Source of the DNA: Peribacillus kribbensis DSM 17871
GTDB taxonomy: Bacteria; Bacillota; Bacilli; Bacillales; DSM-1321
Length of the DNA: 64,000 nucleotides
Direction of reading: 5' to 3'
NCBI RefSeq assembly: GCF_000430765.1
Contig: NZ_KE387243.1
Coordinates: 71,225 to 135,224, forward strand
The notes under the pieces were generated by a model. The model saw only the letters and a list, made by a program, of their open reading frames with translations, had not been told where the DNA came from and searched no databases. A program made the position numbers and the translations under genes. Numbering within the stretch: position 1 is the first letter of the stretch; the number at the start of each line of letters is the position of its first letter. This document shows, piece after piece, positions 1 to 9,234 of the stretch.

Positions 1-1
1 A

Positions 2-109
2 GAGGTTTTCGGGGAAAAGGGGAAGCACGCAAGGTCGGCTATAGGAACCGGTGTCCTTCCCTTGAATTTACCAGTTGAAATTGAGATGGTCCTAGAAATA
101 GAAGAGTGA
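2..109 (+). CDS. RidA/YjgF-family protein, 3' end only
   Basis: The window opens inside a reading frame whose last 35 codons run to TGA at 107-109. The tail contains EKGKHARSAIG followed by LPLNLPVEIEMV. This is the typical C-terminal half of RidA enamine/imine deaminases, where the Arg of HARSA and the PVE segment line the subunit-interface active site. The start lies outside the window. RidA proteins often accompany amino-acid and pyrimidine catabolic genes, which fits the neighbourhood, but no operon link is visible because a terminator-like hairpin follows. The family call is fairly secure; the substrate is unknown. Confidence 0.75.
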   Translation, partial: EVFGEKGKHARSAIGTGVLPLNLPVEIEMVLEIEE

Positions 110-168
110 AAGATAAGTTACTTAAGGTACGATACGCGTTAAAAGAAAATTAAATGTTCAATCATAGA

Positions 169-199
169 GGCTGCTTAAATTTTTGAGTAGCTTTTTTTG
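169..199 (+). terminator. Rho-independent terminator after the RidA-like gene
   Basis: GGCTGCTT pairs imperfectly with GAGTAGC across a T-rich loop and is followed by a run of seven T. It lies 60 bp after the RidA stop. The stem uses wobble pairs, so the strength is uncertain. Confidence 0.5.
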
Positions 200-206
200 A
201 GAGATA

Positions 207-938
207 AGAAAGTATATAATTTTTTTCCATCACAGTCCTTGATACTGTGTTATTTTTTGTATGTAAGGCAATTTTTTATACGGTATTTTCCACACTTTTA
301 TAGGGTTTAAATGCAGGATATGCCCTATGTACCCTCCGCTCAATTAGCTGAGGATGAACAAATCGTATTGGAGTATGATGACACAGTCGGGATGGAAAGT
401 GGGTATCCACACGCGAATAGCCAAAGGATTGTTTGCTGGTTTGTTCGCTCTTTCGCTTTCACTTTTTGGTCTGAGTCCCAATGAAGTCGTCTTAAAAGCG
501 AGCACGGTTCCAACAGTGTTAAGTGGTGTGCTAAAAAGCCTTCCATGTACAAAACTATATCCTCTTCTAGAGTCGCTTCTGTCTGTTAGCGGATATAAGT
601 ATTGGATTGGCACCCGAGTGTTTTGAGACATTTGGTAAAGTAGAATAGAAGTCGCGACCAATTTTATATTCAAATAGCATGTTACTGGGAATCGCGCTCT
701 GTAGAGGTTAGGGAAAACGGTTAGTTGGCTTGGTCTTCAATACAAACTCTTACTTGGTTTAGTTGGTCTGATTCCTGCAAGATTTAATTTCCAAGCGCAC
801 AAATCAGTTAAAGCCAAGACTAGGGCGTGCATTTTTATAAATCTCTTTTAAAATTGATGATTTAGCCATGCCGGCTTTTTCCACCTTTTTAAGAACAGAA
901 TAACAAAGGCATTTTTCACTATTTCAAATTTTTAGAAA
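207..938. other. Gene-poor stretch without a supported gene
   Basis: About 730 bp between the RidA terminator and the regulator. Overlapping open frames of 70-109 codons exist on both strands between 340 and 673, but none has a convincing ribosome binding site or recognisable motifs. A plus-strand frame beginning near 311 has a protein-like acidic composition for about 55 codons and then stops, so this may be a decayed gene. I see no RNA gene or mobile element here. Confidence 0.4.
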
Positions 939-1026
939 ATACTGTCATCATTTTAAATATTGTGATAACATAAATAATAAATACAGTATTACTTAAAAAA
1001 TTACAGTCAGATATGAAACACAGTAT
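939..1026. promoter_or_regulatory. Candidate operator region: repeated ACAGTAT motifs
   Basis: The AT-rich DNA just upstream of the XRE-cupin regulator has ATACTGT at 939-945 and its inverse ACAGTAT at 983-989 and 1020-1026. A shorter ACAGTCA lies near 1003-1009. Repeated copies of one heptamer in both orientations before a DNA-binding protein gene suggest an autoregulatory operator. No such motif was noticed upstream of the other hyu genes. The function is inferred. Confidence 0.4.
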
Positions 1027-1053
1027 TTGCTAAGAGTGCTGGAGGTTTTACTA

Positions 1054-1599
1054 GTGGAAGAAGAAGTATCAAAAAGGATCAAGGAATGGCGATTGGAAAG
1101 GAAGTTGACGTTGAAGGAGCTGAGTGAGAAAACGGGATTATCCGTCAGTTTTTTATCGCAGGTTGAACGAGGCTCATCTTCAATTGCTATTACGTCGCTA
1201 AAAAAGATAGCTGATGCAGTAGAGGTTCCAATAACCAGCTTTTTCGAGGATTATGCTAACAACAATTACATAGTTCGGGCACAAGAGCAAAAACCCTTTC
1301 GCTTGGAAGGATCAGGTGTGGTTTATACGAGATTAGGAGGGGAGTTTGCAGGGAGGACGGTAGAACCACTGTTGTTAACAATTCCTCCAGGTCAGCCTGG
1401 TGAAAAATCCACGAACCATCCTGGTGAAGAATTTTATTACGTTCTTGAAGGGGAACTTTATTTTGAGGTTGATGGAGAAGAGTACACTGTAAAATCAGGT
1501 GATTCTATTCATTTTCCATCCACATCTACACATTTTATGTCAAACCCTCTCAATCAAATTGCAAAGGTACTTTGTTTTGTCACACCGGTTATTTTTTAG
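1054..1599 (+). CDS. XRE-family transcriptional regulator with C-terminal cupin domain
   Basis: A protein of 181 residues from GTG at 1054, chosen because GGAGG at 1041-1045 sits at proper distance; the upstream TTG at 1027 has no such site. Residues about 5-60 form an HTH_3/XRE domain (RIKEWRLERKLTLKELS, then SFLSQVERG). Residues about 105-180 form a small cupin with the PGEEFYYVLEGEL and GDSIHFPS motifs. Proteins of this two-domain type usually control adjacent amino-acid, polyamine or amide catabolic genes by sensing a small ligand in the cupin. It lies 40 bp before the first hyuA and in the same direction, so it probably regulates the hyu cluster. The ligand is unknown. Confidence 0.88.
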   Translation: MEEEVSKRIKEWRLERKLTLKELSEKTGLSVSFLSQVERGSSSIAITSLKKIADAVEVPITSFFEDYANNNYIVRAQEQKPFRLEGSGVVYTRLGGEFAGRTVEPLLLTIPPGQPGEKSTNHPGEEFYYVLEGELYFEVDGEEYTVKSGDSIHFPSTSTHFMSNPLNQIAKVLCFVTPVIF

Positions 1600-1639
1600 A
1601 AAAGCAGTTATTTAAATAATCTATAAGGTGGTTAAAGTC

Positions 1640-3682
1640 ATGAGAGTTGCAACTGATATTGGTGGAACATTTACGGATTTAGTTTATGTTGATCAGCAAG
1701 GGAAAATTGGCGTCGCTAAAAGCCATACTACTCCTCCGAACTTTGAACAAGGTGTGCTGGATGTCATCAGTGTTAGCGGTATTGGCACTGAACAGCTAGA
1801 AACGTTTATCCATGGTACGACCGTAATAATTAACGCCTTAACAGAGAGAAAAGGTGTAAAGACAGGCTTGATTACAACCAAAGGGTTTAGAGATGTGCTG
1901 GAAATCGCCCGTGGAAACCGACCAGATCTATTTAATATCCAATACGAAAAGCCTGCTCCTTTCGTTCCTCGTTATCTACGCCAGGAAGTTGAAGAGCGCT
2001 TGAATTACAAGGGAGAAGTCATCCAGCCTTTACATAAAGAAAGAATTGAAGAAATCGTTTCGTATTTTAAGAATGAAAAGGTAGAAGCTATTGCCGTTTC
2101 GTACCTTCATTCATACAGTAACCCTGTACATGAAATGGAAACGGTAAAGTTAATTCAAGAAATATGGCCTGAAGTCGCGGTTACAGCATCATATGAAGTA
2201 ACAAGAGAGTGGCGGGAATATGAGCGGACAAGCACCACTGTTTTGAACTCTTATGTAAAACCAATCGCTTCATCGTATGTGGACCGCCTTGAAAATAAAT
2301 TAAAAGAAATTGGAAACAAGTCTAATAAATATATCATGCAATCTAATGGCGGTACTACGACATTTGAACAATCCAAACAGACACCAATTAATATGGTAGA
2401 GTCGGGTCCGGTTGCAGGCATTTACGGCTCCGCTATACTCGGGAAGATCCTTGGAGAAGAAAACATCATAGCTTTTGATATTGGAGGAACAACGGCGAAA
2501 TGTTCCCTGATTGACAAGGGTGAAGTAAAAGTAACAACAGAATACAACATTGAGCGCACCGACCGGACAGCGGGTTATCCAATTAAAGTACCGGTCGTCG
2601 ACATTGTGGAAATTGGAAATGGCGGCGGTTCCATTGCATGGATCGACGACGGAGGTTCACTGCGTGTCGGCCCTCAATCTGCAGGTGCATTGCCTGGACC
2701 CATTGCCTATGGCAAAGGCGGAACTGAACCTACAACGACCGATGCGAATCTTGTGGTAGGCCGACTTTCTCCTGGGAATTTTGATAGCAATGTGGATATG
2801 GAACGAGTAAAAGGAGCCATCCATGAGAAGATTGCTTCGCATTTTGAAACGTCAGTTGATGAAGCGGCACTTGGCATCATCCGGATTGCCAATTCCAATA
2901 TGCTGAATGCATTAAAGCTCATATCCGTTCGAAAAGGCTACGATCCACGTGATTTCGCACTAGTAGCCTTTGGTGGAGGGGGGTCTATGCATGCTCCTGC
3001 ACTTGCGAAAGAACTTGGGGTAAGTAAGGTAATTGTTCCGGTTGCGGCTTCCGTCTTCTCAGCATGGGGAATGCTGATGACTGACTTGCGCCACGACTAT
3101 ATTCAAACTTATATTCGCCGCGTGGAAGCAATTAATTATAGCGAATTTAATGATATTTTAACCAGACAAGAGAAAGAAGCGTTTGCCCAATATGAAACGG
3201 AAGGAGTCAAGGAAGAAAACGTCCTGTTTTCACGCTACGTGGACCTCCGTTACGTAGGCCAGGAACATACCGTAAAAGTACCTGTTCCAAATGGTGAAAT
3301 GAATCACGAGAGCATGCAGCGAGTCATTCAAGAATTCCATCAAACGCATGAAAGATTGTATACATTTAAGCTGGAAGAATCACCGACTGAAATCGTGAAC
3401 CTTCACTTGATTGCCCTTGGTTCGGTTAAAAAACCAGAGCTTGCTAGGATTGAGAGTAATGGTCTTTCCGTGGAGGATGCTTTAAAGGAAGTAAGGCCTG
3501 TTTTGTACGAGGAAAATGGATGGATTAACACTAAGGTATATGACAGAGCGAAGCTCAATCCGGAAGCTAAAATTGCTGGGCCGGCTATTGTGGAAGAACC
3601 AACAGCCTCGACCGTTGTTTATCCTGGTCAAACCGTAACCGTAGACGTCTATGGAAACTTAATCATTGAGATGGGAGTGTAA
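1640..3682 (+). CDS. hyuA: Hydantoinase/oxoprolinase subunit A (first copy)
   Basis: A protein of 680 residues. The start is ATG at 1640, eight bases after AAGGTGG; the upstream GTG at 1628 overlaps that binding site. It has the Hydant_A N-terminal and hydantoinase A domains. The N-terminal VATDIGGTFTDLVYVD phosphate-binding motif, the IHGTTVIINALTERKG segment and the second nucleotide motif FDIGGTTAKCSL near residue 280 mark the ASKHA-like ATPase fold. HyuA pairs with HyuB for ATP-dependent hydrolysis of cyclic amides such as 5-oxoproline or N-methylhydantoin, or for carboxylation of ketones in related enzymes. The stop is four bases from the next gene, hyuB, so they form one operon. The substrate cannot be assigned from sequence. 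Confidence 0.93.
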   Translation: MRVATDIGGTFTDLVYVDQQGKIGVAKSHTTPPNFEQGVLDVISVSGIGTEQLETFIHGTTVIINALTERKGVKTGLITTKGFRDVLEIARGNRPDLFNIQYEKPAPFVPRYLRQEVEERLNYKGEVIQPLHKERIEEIVSYFKNEKVEAIAVSYLHSYSNPVHEMETVKLIQEIWPEVAVTASYEVTREWREYERTSTTVLNSYVKPIASSYVDRLENKLKEIGNKSNKYIMQSNGGTTTFEQSKQTPINMVESGPVAGIYGSAILGKILGEENIIAFDIGGTTAKCSLIDKGEVKVTTEYNIERTDRTAGYPIKVPVVDIVEIGNGGGSIAWIDDGGSLRVGPQSAGALPGPIAYGKGGTEPTTTDANLVVGRLSPGNFDSNVDMERVKGAIHEKIASHFETSVDEAALGIIRIANSNMLNALKLISVRKGYDPRDFALVAFGGGGSMHAPALAKELGVSKVIVPVAASVFSAWGMLMTDLRHDYIQTYIRRVEAINYSEFNDILTRQEKEAFAQYETEGVKEENVLFSRYVDLRYVGQEHTVKVPVPNGEMNHESMQRVIQEFHQTHERLYTFKLEESPTEIVNLHLIALGSVKKPELARIESNGLSVEDALKEVRPVLYEENGWINTKVYDRAKLNPEAKIAGPAIVEEPTASTVVYPGQTVTVDVYGNLIIEMGV

Positions 3683-3686
3683 TAGC

Positions 3687-5441
3687 ATGGTAAAAACAGT
3701 TGCTTCAAAGGTAGATCCATTTACATTAGACATTGTTAAGGACTCTCTAGTCGCCATTGGGGAAGAGATGTTCTATGCTCTTGCACGAACATCGATGAGT
3801 CCCATTATCTATGAAGTATTAGACTATGCGAGTGGGCTGACCGATCCAAAAGGGCAGTTGCTTACCCAGGGGAACGGGGTAACAGGGTTTATCGGTATGC
3901 TTTCCTTCATGGTTCGCGAAACATTGCAGCGCTACAACAAAACAGGGGATTTAAAACCAGGTGACATTTTCCTCATTAATGATCCTTATGGTGGAGGCGG
4001 CTCCCACCTTTGTGATGTTGGCTTAGTTATGCCAATCTTTTACAAAGGAGAACTAGTAGCTTTTTCTGCTAATAAAGCTCATTGGACTGAAGTTGGAGGA
4101 AAAGACGCTGGTTCTATGTCTACAGATTCAACTGAAATCTACCAGGAGGGTCTGCAGTTCCCATGTGTGAAAATTTATGATGAAGGTAAATTGAACCAGG
4201 CAGTTGTGGATATTATAGGTGCAAATGTGCGCTTCCCTGATCTTTCATTAGGGGATCTTTGGGCACAAGTAGCGGCTTTGAAAACCGGAGAAAGACGCGT
4301 TCAGGAACTATGTGAGAAGTATAGCAGGGACATCGTGGTGAACTCCATCCATCACCTTTTGGACCATGGGGAGCAATTAGCGCTCAAGTCTCTTAAAGAA
4401 TTGCCGCAGGGTATTTATGAAGCAGTCGATTTCATAGATGATGATGGCATTCAAGACGGGCCTTTCAGAGTCCAGGTAAAGGTAGAGATCACGGAAAATG
4501 AATTCATATGCGATTTCAGGGGCAGCCATCCACAGGTTACAGGATCGATCAACACTTCGTTAACCGGTTTGGTGTCAGCTGTCCGTACGGTTTATCTCGC
4601 GATTACGAATCCTTCCCAGGATGTGAATGATGGATCTTTCCGCCCGCTTAAGGTTCTTACAGATGAAGGTTCCATATTCAATGCGGTGCGGCCTGCGCCT
4701 GTTTCGATGTATTGGGAGTCCATGCTATTTGGAACTGACCTGGTTTGGAAAGCACTGGCGCCTGTCGTGCCTCACCGTTTGTCTGCAGGACACTTCTTAT
4801 CGGTGTGTGTCGCCATTCTTTCCGGGCAGCATCAGGATACGAACGAACGATTCTTGATTGTCGAGCCTTCCGTTGGCGGCTGGGGTGGAGCTAAGGGGTC
4901 AGATGGAGCTTCTGCCCAATTCTGTATCCTGGATGGTGAAACATTCAATATCCCTGTTGAAGTGTGTGAAACCAGAAATGGCGTGTTAGTCGATGAGTAT
5001 AGCTTATACACCGACGGGGCCGGTGCAGGTGAGTTCCGCGGCGGGCATGGAGTGGTACGCTCATACCAGGCACTTACGAACAATCAAGTATTTACTGCCT
5101 CTTTCGGACGGCATAAATATAACGTGTGGGGAGCAGAGGGAGGAAAAGACGGCTCTACCAATTATTTTGAGATTGTGAAAGCAAGTGGAGAAGTAGACGG
5201 TCCGTTTGGCAAGTACAACCAGTATCCTTTAAATAAACATGATGTTGCGCGTCTTGTAACAGCAACAGGAGGAGGTTACGGGGATCCGATAAACCGGCCT
5301 GTTGAAAAAGTTGTGGACGATGTCAAAAATGAATACATCACTGCCGAACAAGCTGAACGTGATTATGGCGTTATACTTGACCCTGATACATTTGAAATAA
5401 AAAATTACACACCAGAACGTCAAGCTAAGGAGGCGAGATGA
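3687..5441 (+). CDS. hyuB: Hydantoinase/oxoprolinase subunit B (first copy)
   Basis: A protein of 584 residues in the Hydantoinase_B family, about the usual length. ATG at 3687 follows a GGGAG site that lies within the end of hyuA; the reading frame upstream overlaps hyuA and is not needed. Typical features include ALARTSMSPIIYEVLDYASG, the NDPYGGGGSHLCD motif, EVGGKDAGSMSTD and the late GGYGDPINRP glycine-rich segment. The gene lies directly after hyuA and before a small cupin, with tight spacing. It should form a heteromer with its partner to catalyse ATP-driven opening of a ring amide in the cytoplasm. The second hyuAB set at 7.2-11.0 kb is clearly diverged, so this is not a recent duplication. 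Confidence 0.93.
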   Translation: MVKTVASKVDPFTLDIVKDSLVAIGEEMFYALARTSMSPIIYEVLDYASGLTDPKGQLLTQGNGVTGFIGMLSFMVRETLQRYNKTGDLKPGDIFLINDPYGGGGSHLCDVGLVMPIFYKGELVAFSANKAHWTEVGGKDAGSMSTDSTEIYQEGLQFPCVKIYDEGKLNQAVVDIIGANVRFPDLSLGDLWAQVAALKTGERRVQELCEKYSRDIVVNSIHHLLDHGEQLALKSLKELPQGIYEAVDFIDDDGIQDGPFRVQVKVEITENEFICDFRGSHPQVTGSINTSLTGLVSAVRTVYLAITNPSQDVNDGSFRPLKVLTDEGSIFNAVRPAPVSMYWESMLFGTDLVWKALAPVVPHRLSAGHFLSVCVAILSGQHQDTNERFLIVEPSVGGWGGAKGSDGASAQFCILDGETFNIPVEVCETRNGVLVDEYSLYTDGAGAGEFRGGHGVVRSYQALTNNQVFTASFGRHKYNVWGAEGGKDGSTNYFEIVKASGEVDGPFGKYNQYPLNKHDVARLVTATGGGYGDPINRPVEKVVDDVKNEYITAEQAERDYGVILDPDTFEIKNYTPERQAKEAR

Positions 5442-5777
5442 ATGGAAGTAGTTAAAGTAAAGGATGTAGCTGAAGACAACCGACCGGGAATCACCATGAA
5501 GACCCTATTCAATGAAGCGGTGATTGAAGGCGGCCGAACCTTGATGGGCACTGTTTCCATCCCACCGGGAGCCCGGATTCCCATTGAAGGAACGGGTGCT
5601 CATGAAGAGGATGAATACGGGCTTGTGTTAAAAGGGTCGATTGTGACACGAAGCGGAGAAAAAGAATACCGGGTTTCATCCGGTGAGGCTACGTTCATCC
5701 CTCGTGGAGAGGAACATTGGGCTTACAATGATGGAACAGAAGATTGCGAGATTGTATGGATTTTGGTTAAACGATAA
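5442..5777 (+). CDS. Small cupin-domain protein
   Basis: 111 residues; ATG directly abuts the hyuB stop, with AAGGAGG at 5428-5434. A single cupin_2 domain is visible, with PPGARIPIEGTGAHEEDEYGLVLKGS and GEATFIPRGEEHWAYND supplying the usual metal-binding His and Glu positions. Because it is translationally adjacent to hyuB it is likely part of the same pathway, perhaps as an isomerase, a lyase or a binding protein. Small cupins have very diverse activities and the exact role is not readable. The operon may end here, since 226 bp of gene-free DNA follows. Confidence 0.8.
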   Translation: MEVVKVKDVAEDNRPGITMKTLFNEAVIEGGRTLMGTVSIPPGARIPIEGTGAHEEDEYGLVLKGSIVTRSGEKEYRVSSGEATFIPRGEEHWAYNDGTEDCEIVWILVKR

Positions 5778-6003
5778 TAGAAAACTAAGCTTATTTTTCT
5801 TATATTTGCATACGTAGATTTTTCAGCTAGAAGAGGCTGACTCATATGAGGTCTGACTTCCTCTGTACACACGATATATACAGCAGCTATTTTGCATTAA
5901 ATTGTTTGCCATATATATACGGTTCGTGCGAGAGGGGCAATCCTTTTATATGGGTCAGTTTTTTATATGAATACATATTTGAATTTCATATGGAGGGTTA
6001 AGA

Positions 6004-7113
6004 GTGACATATCAAAAACGAATTGAAAAAGTGCAACATCTATTGGATGAAAGGAATATAGAGGCTGCTGTCATCACGGCTCCTGCAAATTTCTTCTATT
6101 TTAGCGGTACATGGCTCGACTCTCATGAAAGATTACAAGCAGTCGTTATTCCGAAGCTTGGTAAACCGGTAATGATTGTACATGAAATGTCCAAAGAAGA
6201 AATTGAACTAGATGGACCTTTCGACACCGTCTTTTGGAAAGACGGAGACCCATCACTTAAGATTCTAGCAAAAGTACTGCCAGAAGCAGGGCTTGTTTCT
6301 GTCGACAATCTGTGGCCGAGTCAAAACTTACTGGCCCTGATGAAGCTTTGTAACCAAGTAACGTTTGTAGACAGTACAGAGGTGATAGGAAAAGCGAGAA
6401 TTACTAAGGACGAGCAGGAAGTGGACCTATTGGAAGCATCCGGACAGGTTGCTGATACCGTAATGAAAAAAATCATCAACTTTATCAAGCCCGGTATGAC
6501 CGAAAAACAAGTTGCCGATGAAATGAAGCGTCTCTTTGCGGATTACGGAGTGGATGATTTATCTTTCAGTCCAATTGTGGGTGCTGGACGAAACGGCGCT
6601 ATTCCCCATCATCAATCGGATGACACCATGATTGATGATGGCGATATGGTAGTCATCGATATGGGTGGCATTAAAGACCACTATTGTTCCGATATGACCA
6701 GAACTGTGCTGGTTGGCGGGGAAGCCACAAAAGAAATGCAAAAAGTTTATGACATCGTTAGACGCGCACAGGAGGAAGCGGTAAAGGCGGTTCGTCCTGG
6801 AGTTCCGTTAAAGGAGATCGACCTTACAGCAAGGAATGTCATCACCAAGGAAGGTTACGGCGACTATTTTACCCACCGAACCGGGCATGGATTAGGAATC
6901 GAAGTTCATGAAGAGCCTTTTGTGACAAACAATAATGAGCAGATCCTTGAAGAAGGCATGGTCATCAGTATTGAACCCGGTGTTTATTTGAGCGGTCAAT
7001 TCGGTGTAAGGATTGAGGATATAGTTGTGGTCACATCAACGGGAAGTAAAAGGCTCAATCATGTAACCCGTGACCTGATCAATACAGTAAGCGGGGCCGC
7101 TATCCTAGTCTAG
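6004..7113 (+). CDS. M24-family metallopeptidase (Xaa-Pro dipeptidase/creatinase-like)
   Basis: 369 residues from GTG at 6004, with GGAGG at 5992-5996. The N-terminal creatinase-type domain (about 1-130) is followed by the pita-bread M24 catalytic domain. Metal ligands are visible as Asp in VVIDMGGIKDHYCSDMTR (two Asp), His in HRTGHGLGIEVHE, Glu in ISIEPGVYL and Glu in VRIEDIVVV. M24 enzymes cleave Xaa-Pro bonds or, in creatinase, hydrolyse creatine. Its place between two hydantoinase pairs suggests it acts on a product or precursor of that pathway rather than in general peptide turnover. Dipeptidase is the safer family label. Confidence 0.88.
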   Translation: MTYQKRIEKVQHLLDERNIEAAVITAPANFFYFSGTWLDSHERLQAVVIPKLGKPVMIVHEMSKEEIELDGPFDTVFWKDGDPSLKILAKVLPEAGLVSVDNLWPSQNLLALMKLCNQVTFVDSTEVIGKARITKDEQEVDLLEASGQVADTVMKKIINFIKPGMTEKQVADEMKRLFADYGVDDLSFSPIVGAGRNGAIPHHQSDDTMIDDGDMVVIDMGGIKDHYCSDMTRTVLVGGEATKEMQKVYDIVRRAQEEAVKAVRPGVPLKEIDLTARNVITKEGYGDYFTHRTGHGLGIEVHEEPFVTNNNEQILEEGMVISIEPGVYLSGQFGVRIEDIVVVTSTGSKRLNHVTRDLINTVSGAAILV

Positions 7114-7207
7114 GGGGTAAGTATTAAGTACACCGTTACAGGATGGTAATCAATATGTAAGTCAGAATATTCAAAAAGGATTACATTACATTTAAAGAGG
7201 TGGAATT

Positions 7208-9232
7208 ATGTCACAATACCAATTGGGAATCGATATTGGAGGAACATTTACAGATTTAGTTCTTTATGACAAAAGCGGAGGAAGTTATAAAACCGAGAAA
7301 ATTTTAACCACACCGAAAAACCTTGCGGATGGTGTACTGGAAGGAATGCAAAACCTGGTGGGTGATTTTAAAACCATTGATTATTTCGTCCACGGAACAA
7401 CCGCGGGACTAAATGCATTTCTTGAACGCAAAGGTTCGGACGTAGCGTTGATCGTTACAAAAGGATTTCGCGATGTGTATGAGATTGGACGCGCGAACAG
7501 ACCGGATATGTACAGCATTAAATACCGGAAGCCTGAACCTCTAGTGAAACGTCGAAACATTTTTGAGGTGGAGGAGAGAGTGTTGGCCGATGGGTCAGTA
7601 GAAACAGCCATCGACGAAGCTCAATTGAATGAAGTCCTTGATCGGATCGTGCAAAAAGGGTTCAATTCCGTTTCAGTAAGTCTGCTGCATGCATACAAAA
7701 ATCCTGATCATGAAATCGCCATACGTGAGGTGATTAAAAACCGAGCACCGCAGCTGTCCGTTTCCCTCTCTCATGAAATTGCCCGAGAGTGGCGGGAATA
7801 CGAACGCACGAGCACGACCGTGATCAACGGTTATGTCGCACCTATCGTAGAAAACTATCTTTCAAGTTTGGAAGAGAGAACAGAGTCTGCGGGCTTGGTT
7901 GGAGACCTGTATATCATGCAGTCGAATGGAGGAGTCATGACTTCCAGGGTAGCAAAACAGATGCCGATCCAGACACTTTTATCTGGACCCGTCGGGGGGG
8001 CAGTAGGAAGCATAACGCTTGGAAATCTAACACAATATAAAAACTTAATTTGTGTAGATATGGGAGGCACCAGTTTTGATGTCAGCCTTGTAATTGATGG
8101 AGAACCGGATGTCACATCAGAGACATCATTGGAAGGATTCCCTATCCTTACACCAATGGTTAATATTCATACAATCGGGGCTGGAGGCGGTTCTATTGCC
8201 TGGATTGAGGGAGGCGGACTCAGGGTAGGGCCAAAAAGCGCGGGATCTGATCCAGGGCCTGCTTGCTATGGAAAGGGCGGAACTCAAGCGACCGTAACAG
8301 ATGCAAACCTTGTTCTTGGCCGTCTTATTGAAGACGGTTTTCTTGGAGGCAATATGATCTTGGACAAGGATGCGGCCTTCAAAGCGGTTAAAGAAATTGC
8401 AGACCGCCTAGGCTTAGGTGTCCTTGAAACAGCTGAAGGCATTTGTGATATTGCCAATGCAAAAATGGCGGACGCAATCCGTACCCTTACGGTGTCAAAG
8501 GGAATTGATCCACGTGATTTTGCCCTAGTAGCGTTTGGGGGGGCTGGCCCGATGCACGCAGTACTAATAGCCGATCTTCTTGGTATCCAGAAAATCCTTG
8601 TTCCTTCTGTCGCGGGAACATTCTCTGCATGGGGCATGCTTCAAACCGACATCCGGCATGATGCCGTTCGCACATTTGTATCGGCATTGCAGGATGAGGA
8701 CATGACAAAAATCGATGCACTTTATCAAGAAATGGAAGAGGAAACGAAGACGATTCTATCCCAGCAAAGGGTGAAGAAAGAAAATATGTCTCTGCAGCGT
8801 AGTATCGATCTTCGGTATATGGGCCAGGAGTATACGGTCAACGTTCCATTTCAATCAGATAATGGTCGGGTAATGGACCTATTCCATCAGATGCATGGGA
8901 AGATTTATGGTCATAGCAATCAGGAAGGAGCAGTGGAAGCAGTAAACATCCGTATTACTGGATATGGAAAACTGGAAAAAAACGACGTTGAGGAATCGAA
9001 TAACACCCCGAAAACAGCCACAGACGTGATCCCGAAAACAAACAAACAGGTGATTTGGAATGGTACCGAAATAAATACACCTGTTCTCATGTCTGAACAT
9101 CTACAGTATGGGCATCGGTTCTATGGACCTGCCATTATAGAAGATCCAAGTACAACTACTGTTGTACCATATGGTTACCGCGTTGAAGTAGACCGTTTAG
9201 GGAATCTTGAAATTACAAAGGAGGAACGATAA
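7208..9232 (+). CDS. hyuA: Hydantoinase/oxoprolinase subunit A (second copy)
   Basis: 674 residues from ATG 7208, with AGAGGTGG at 7195-7202. It has the same architecture as the first HyuA: LGIDIGGTFTDLVLYD at the N-terminus, VHGTTAGLNAFLERKG, then VDMGGTSFDVSLV as the second nucleotide-binding motif and GGAGPMHAV near residue 440. Shared segments such as REWREYERTSTTV are strongly conserved between the copies while the rest differs, which points to old divergence or different substrates. It is followed two bases later by its hyuB partner. It may be co-transcribed with the M24 gene, although 94 bp separate them. Confidence 0.93.
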   Translation: MSQYQLGIDIGGTFTDLVLYDKSGGSYKTEKILTTPKNLADGVLEGMQNLVGDFKTIDYFVHGTTAGLNAFLERKGSDVALIVTKGFRDVYEIGRANRPDMYSIKYRKPEPLVKRRNIFEVEERVLADGSVETAIDEAQLNEVLDRIVQKGFNSVSVSLLHAYKNPDHEIAIREVIKNRAPQLSVSLSHEIAREWREYERTSTTVINGYVAPIVENYLSSLEERTESAGLVGDLYIMQSNGGVMTSRVAKQMPIQTLLSGPVGGAVGSITLGNLTQYKNLICVDMGGTSFDVSLVIDGEPDVTSETSLEGFPILTPMVNIHTIGAGGGSIAWIEGGGLRVGPKSAGSDPGPACYGKGGTQATVTDANLVLGRLIEDGFLGGNMILDKDAAFKAVKEIADRLGLGVLETAEGICDIANAKMADAIRTLTVSKGIDPRDFALVAFGGAGPMHAVLIADLLGIQKILVPSVAGTFSAWGMLQTDIRHDAVRTFVSALQDEDMTKIDALYQEMEEETKTILSQQRVKKENMSLQRSIDLRYMGQEYTVNVPFQSDNGRVMDLFHQMHGKIYGHSNQEGAVEAVNIRITGYGKLEKNDVEESNNTPKTATDVIPKTNKQVIWNGTEINTPVLMSEHLQYGHRFYGPAIIEDPSTTTVVPYGYRVEVDRLGNLEITKEER

Positions 9233-9234
9233 GC

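Noticed and set aside
354-626. 90-codon plus-strand ORF and a 109-codon minus-strand ORF over the same DNA
   Set aside because: No ribosome binding site, no recognisable motif, and both strands are equally open; treated as noncoding or decayed.
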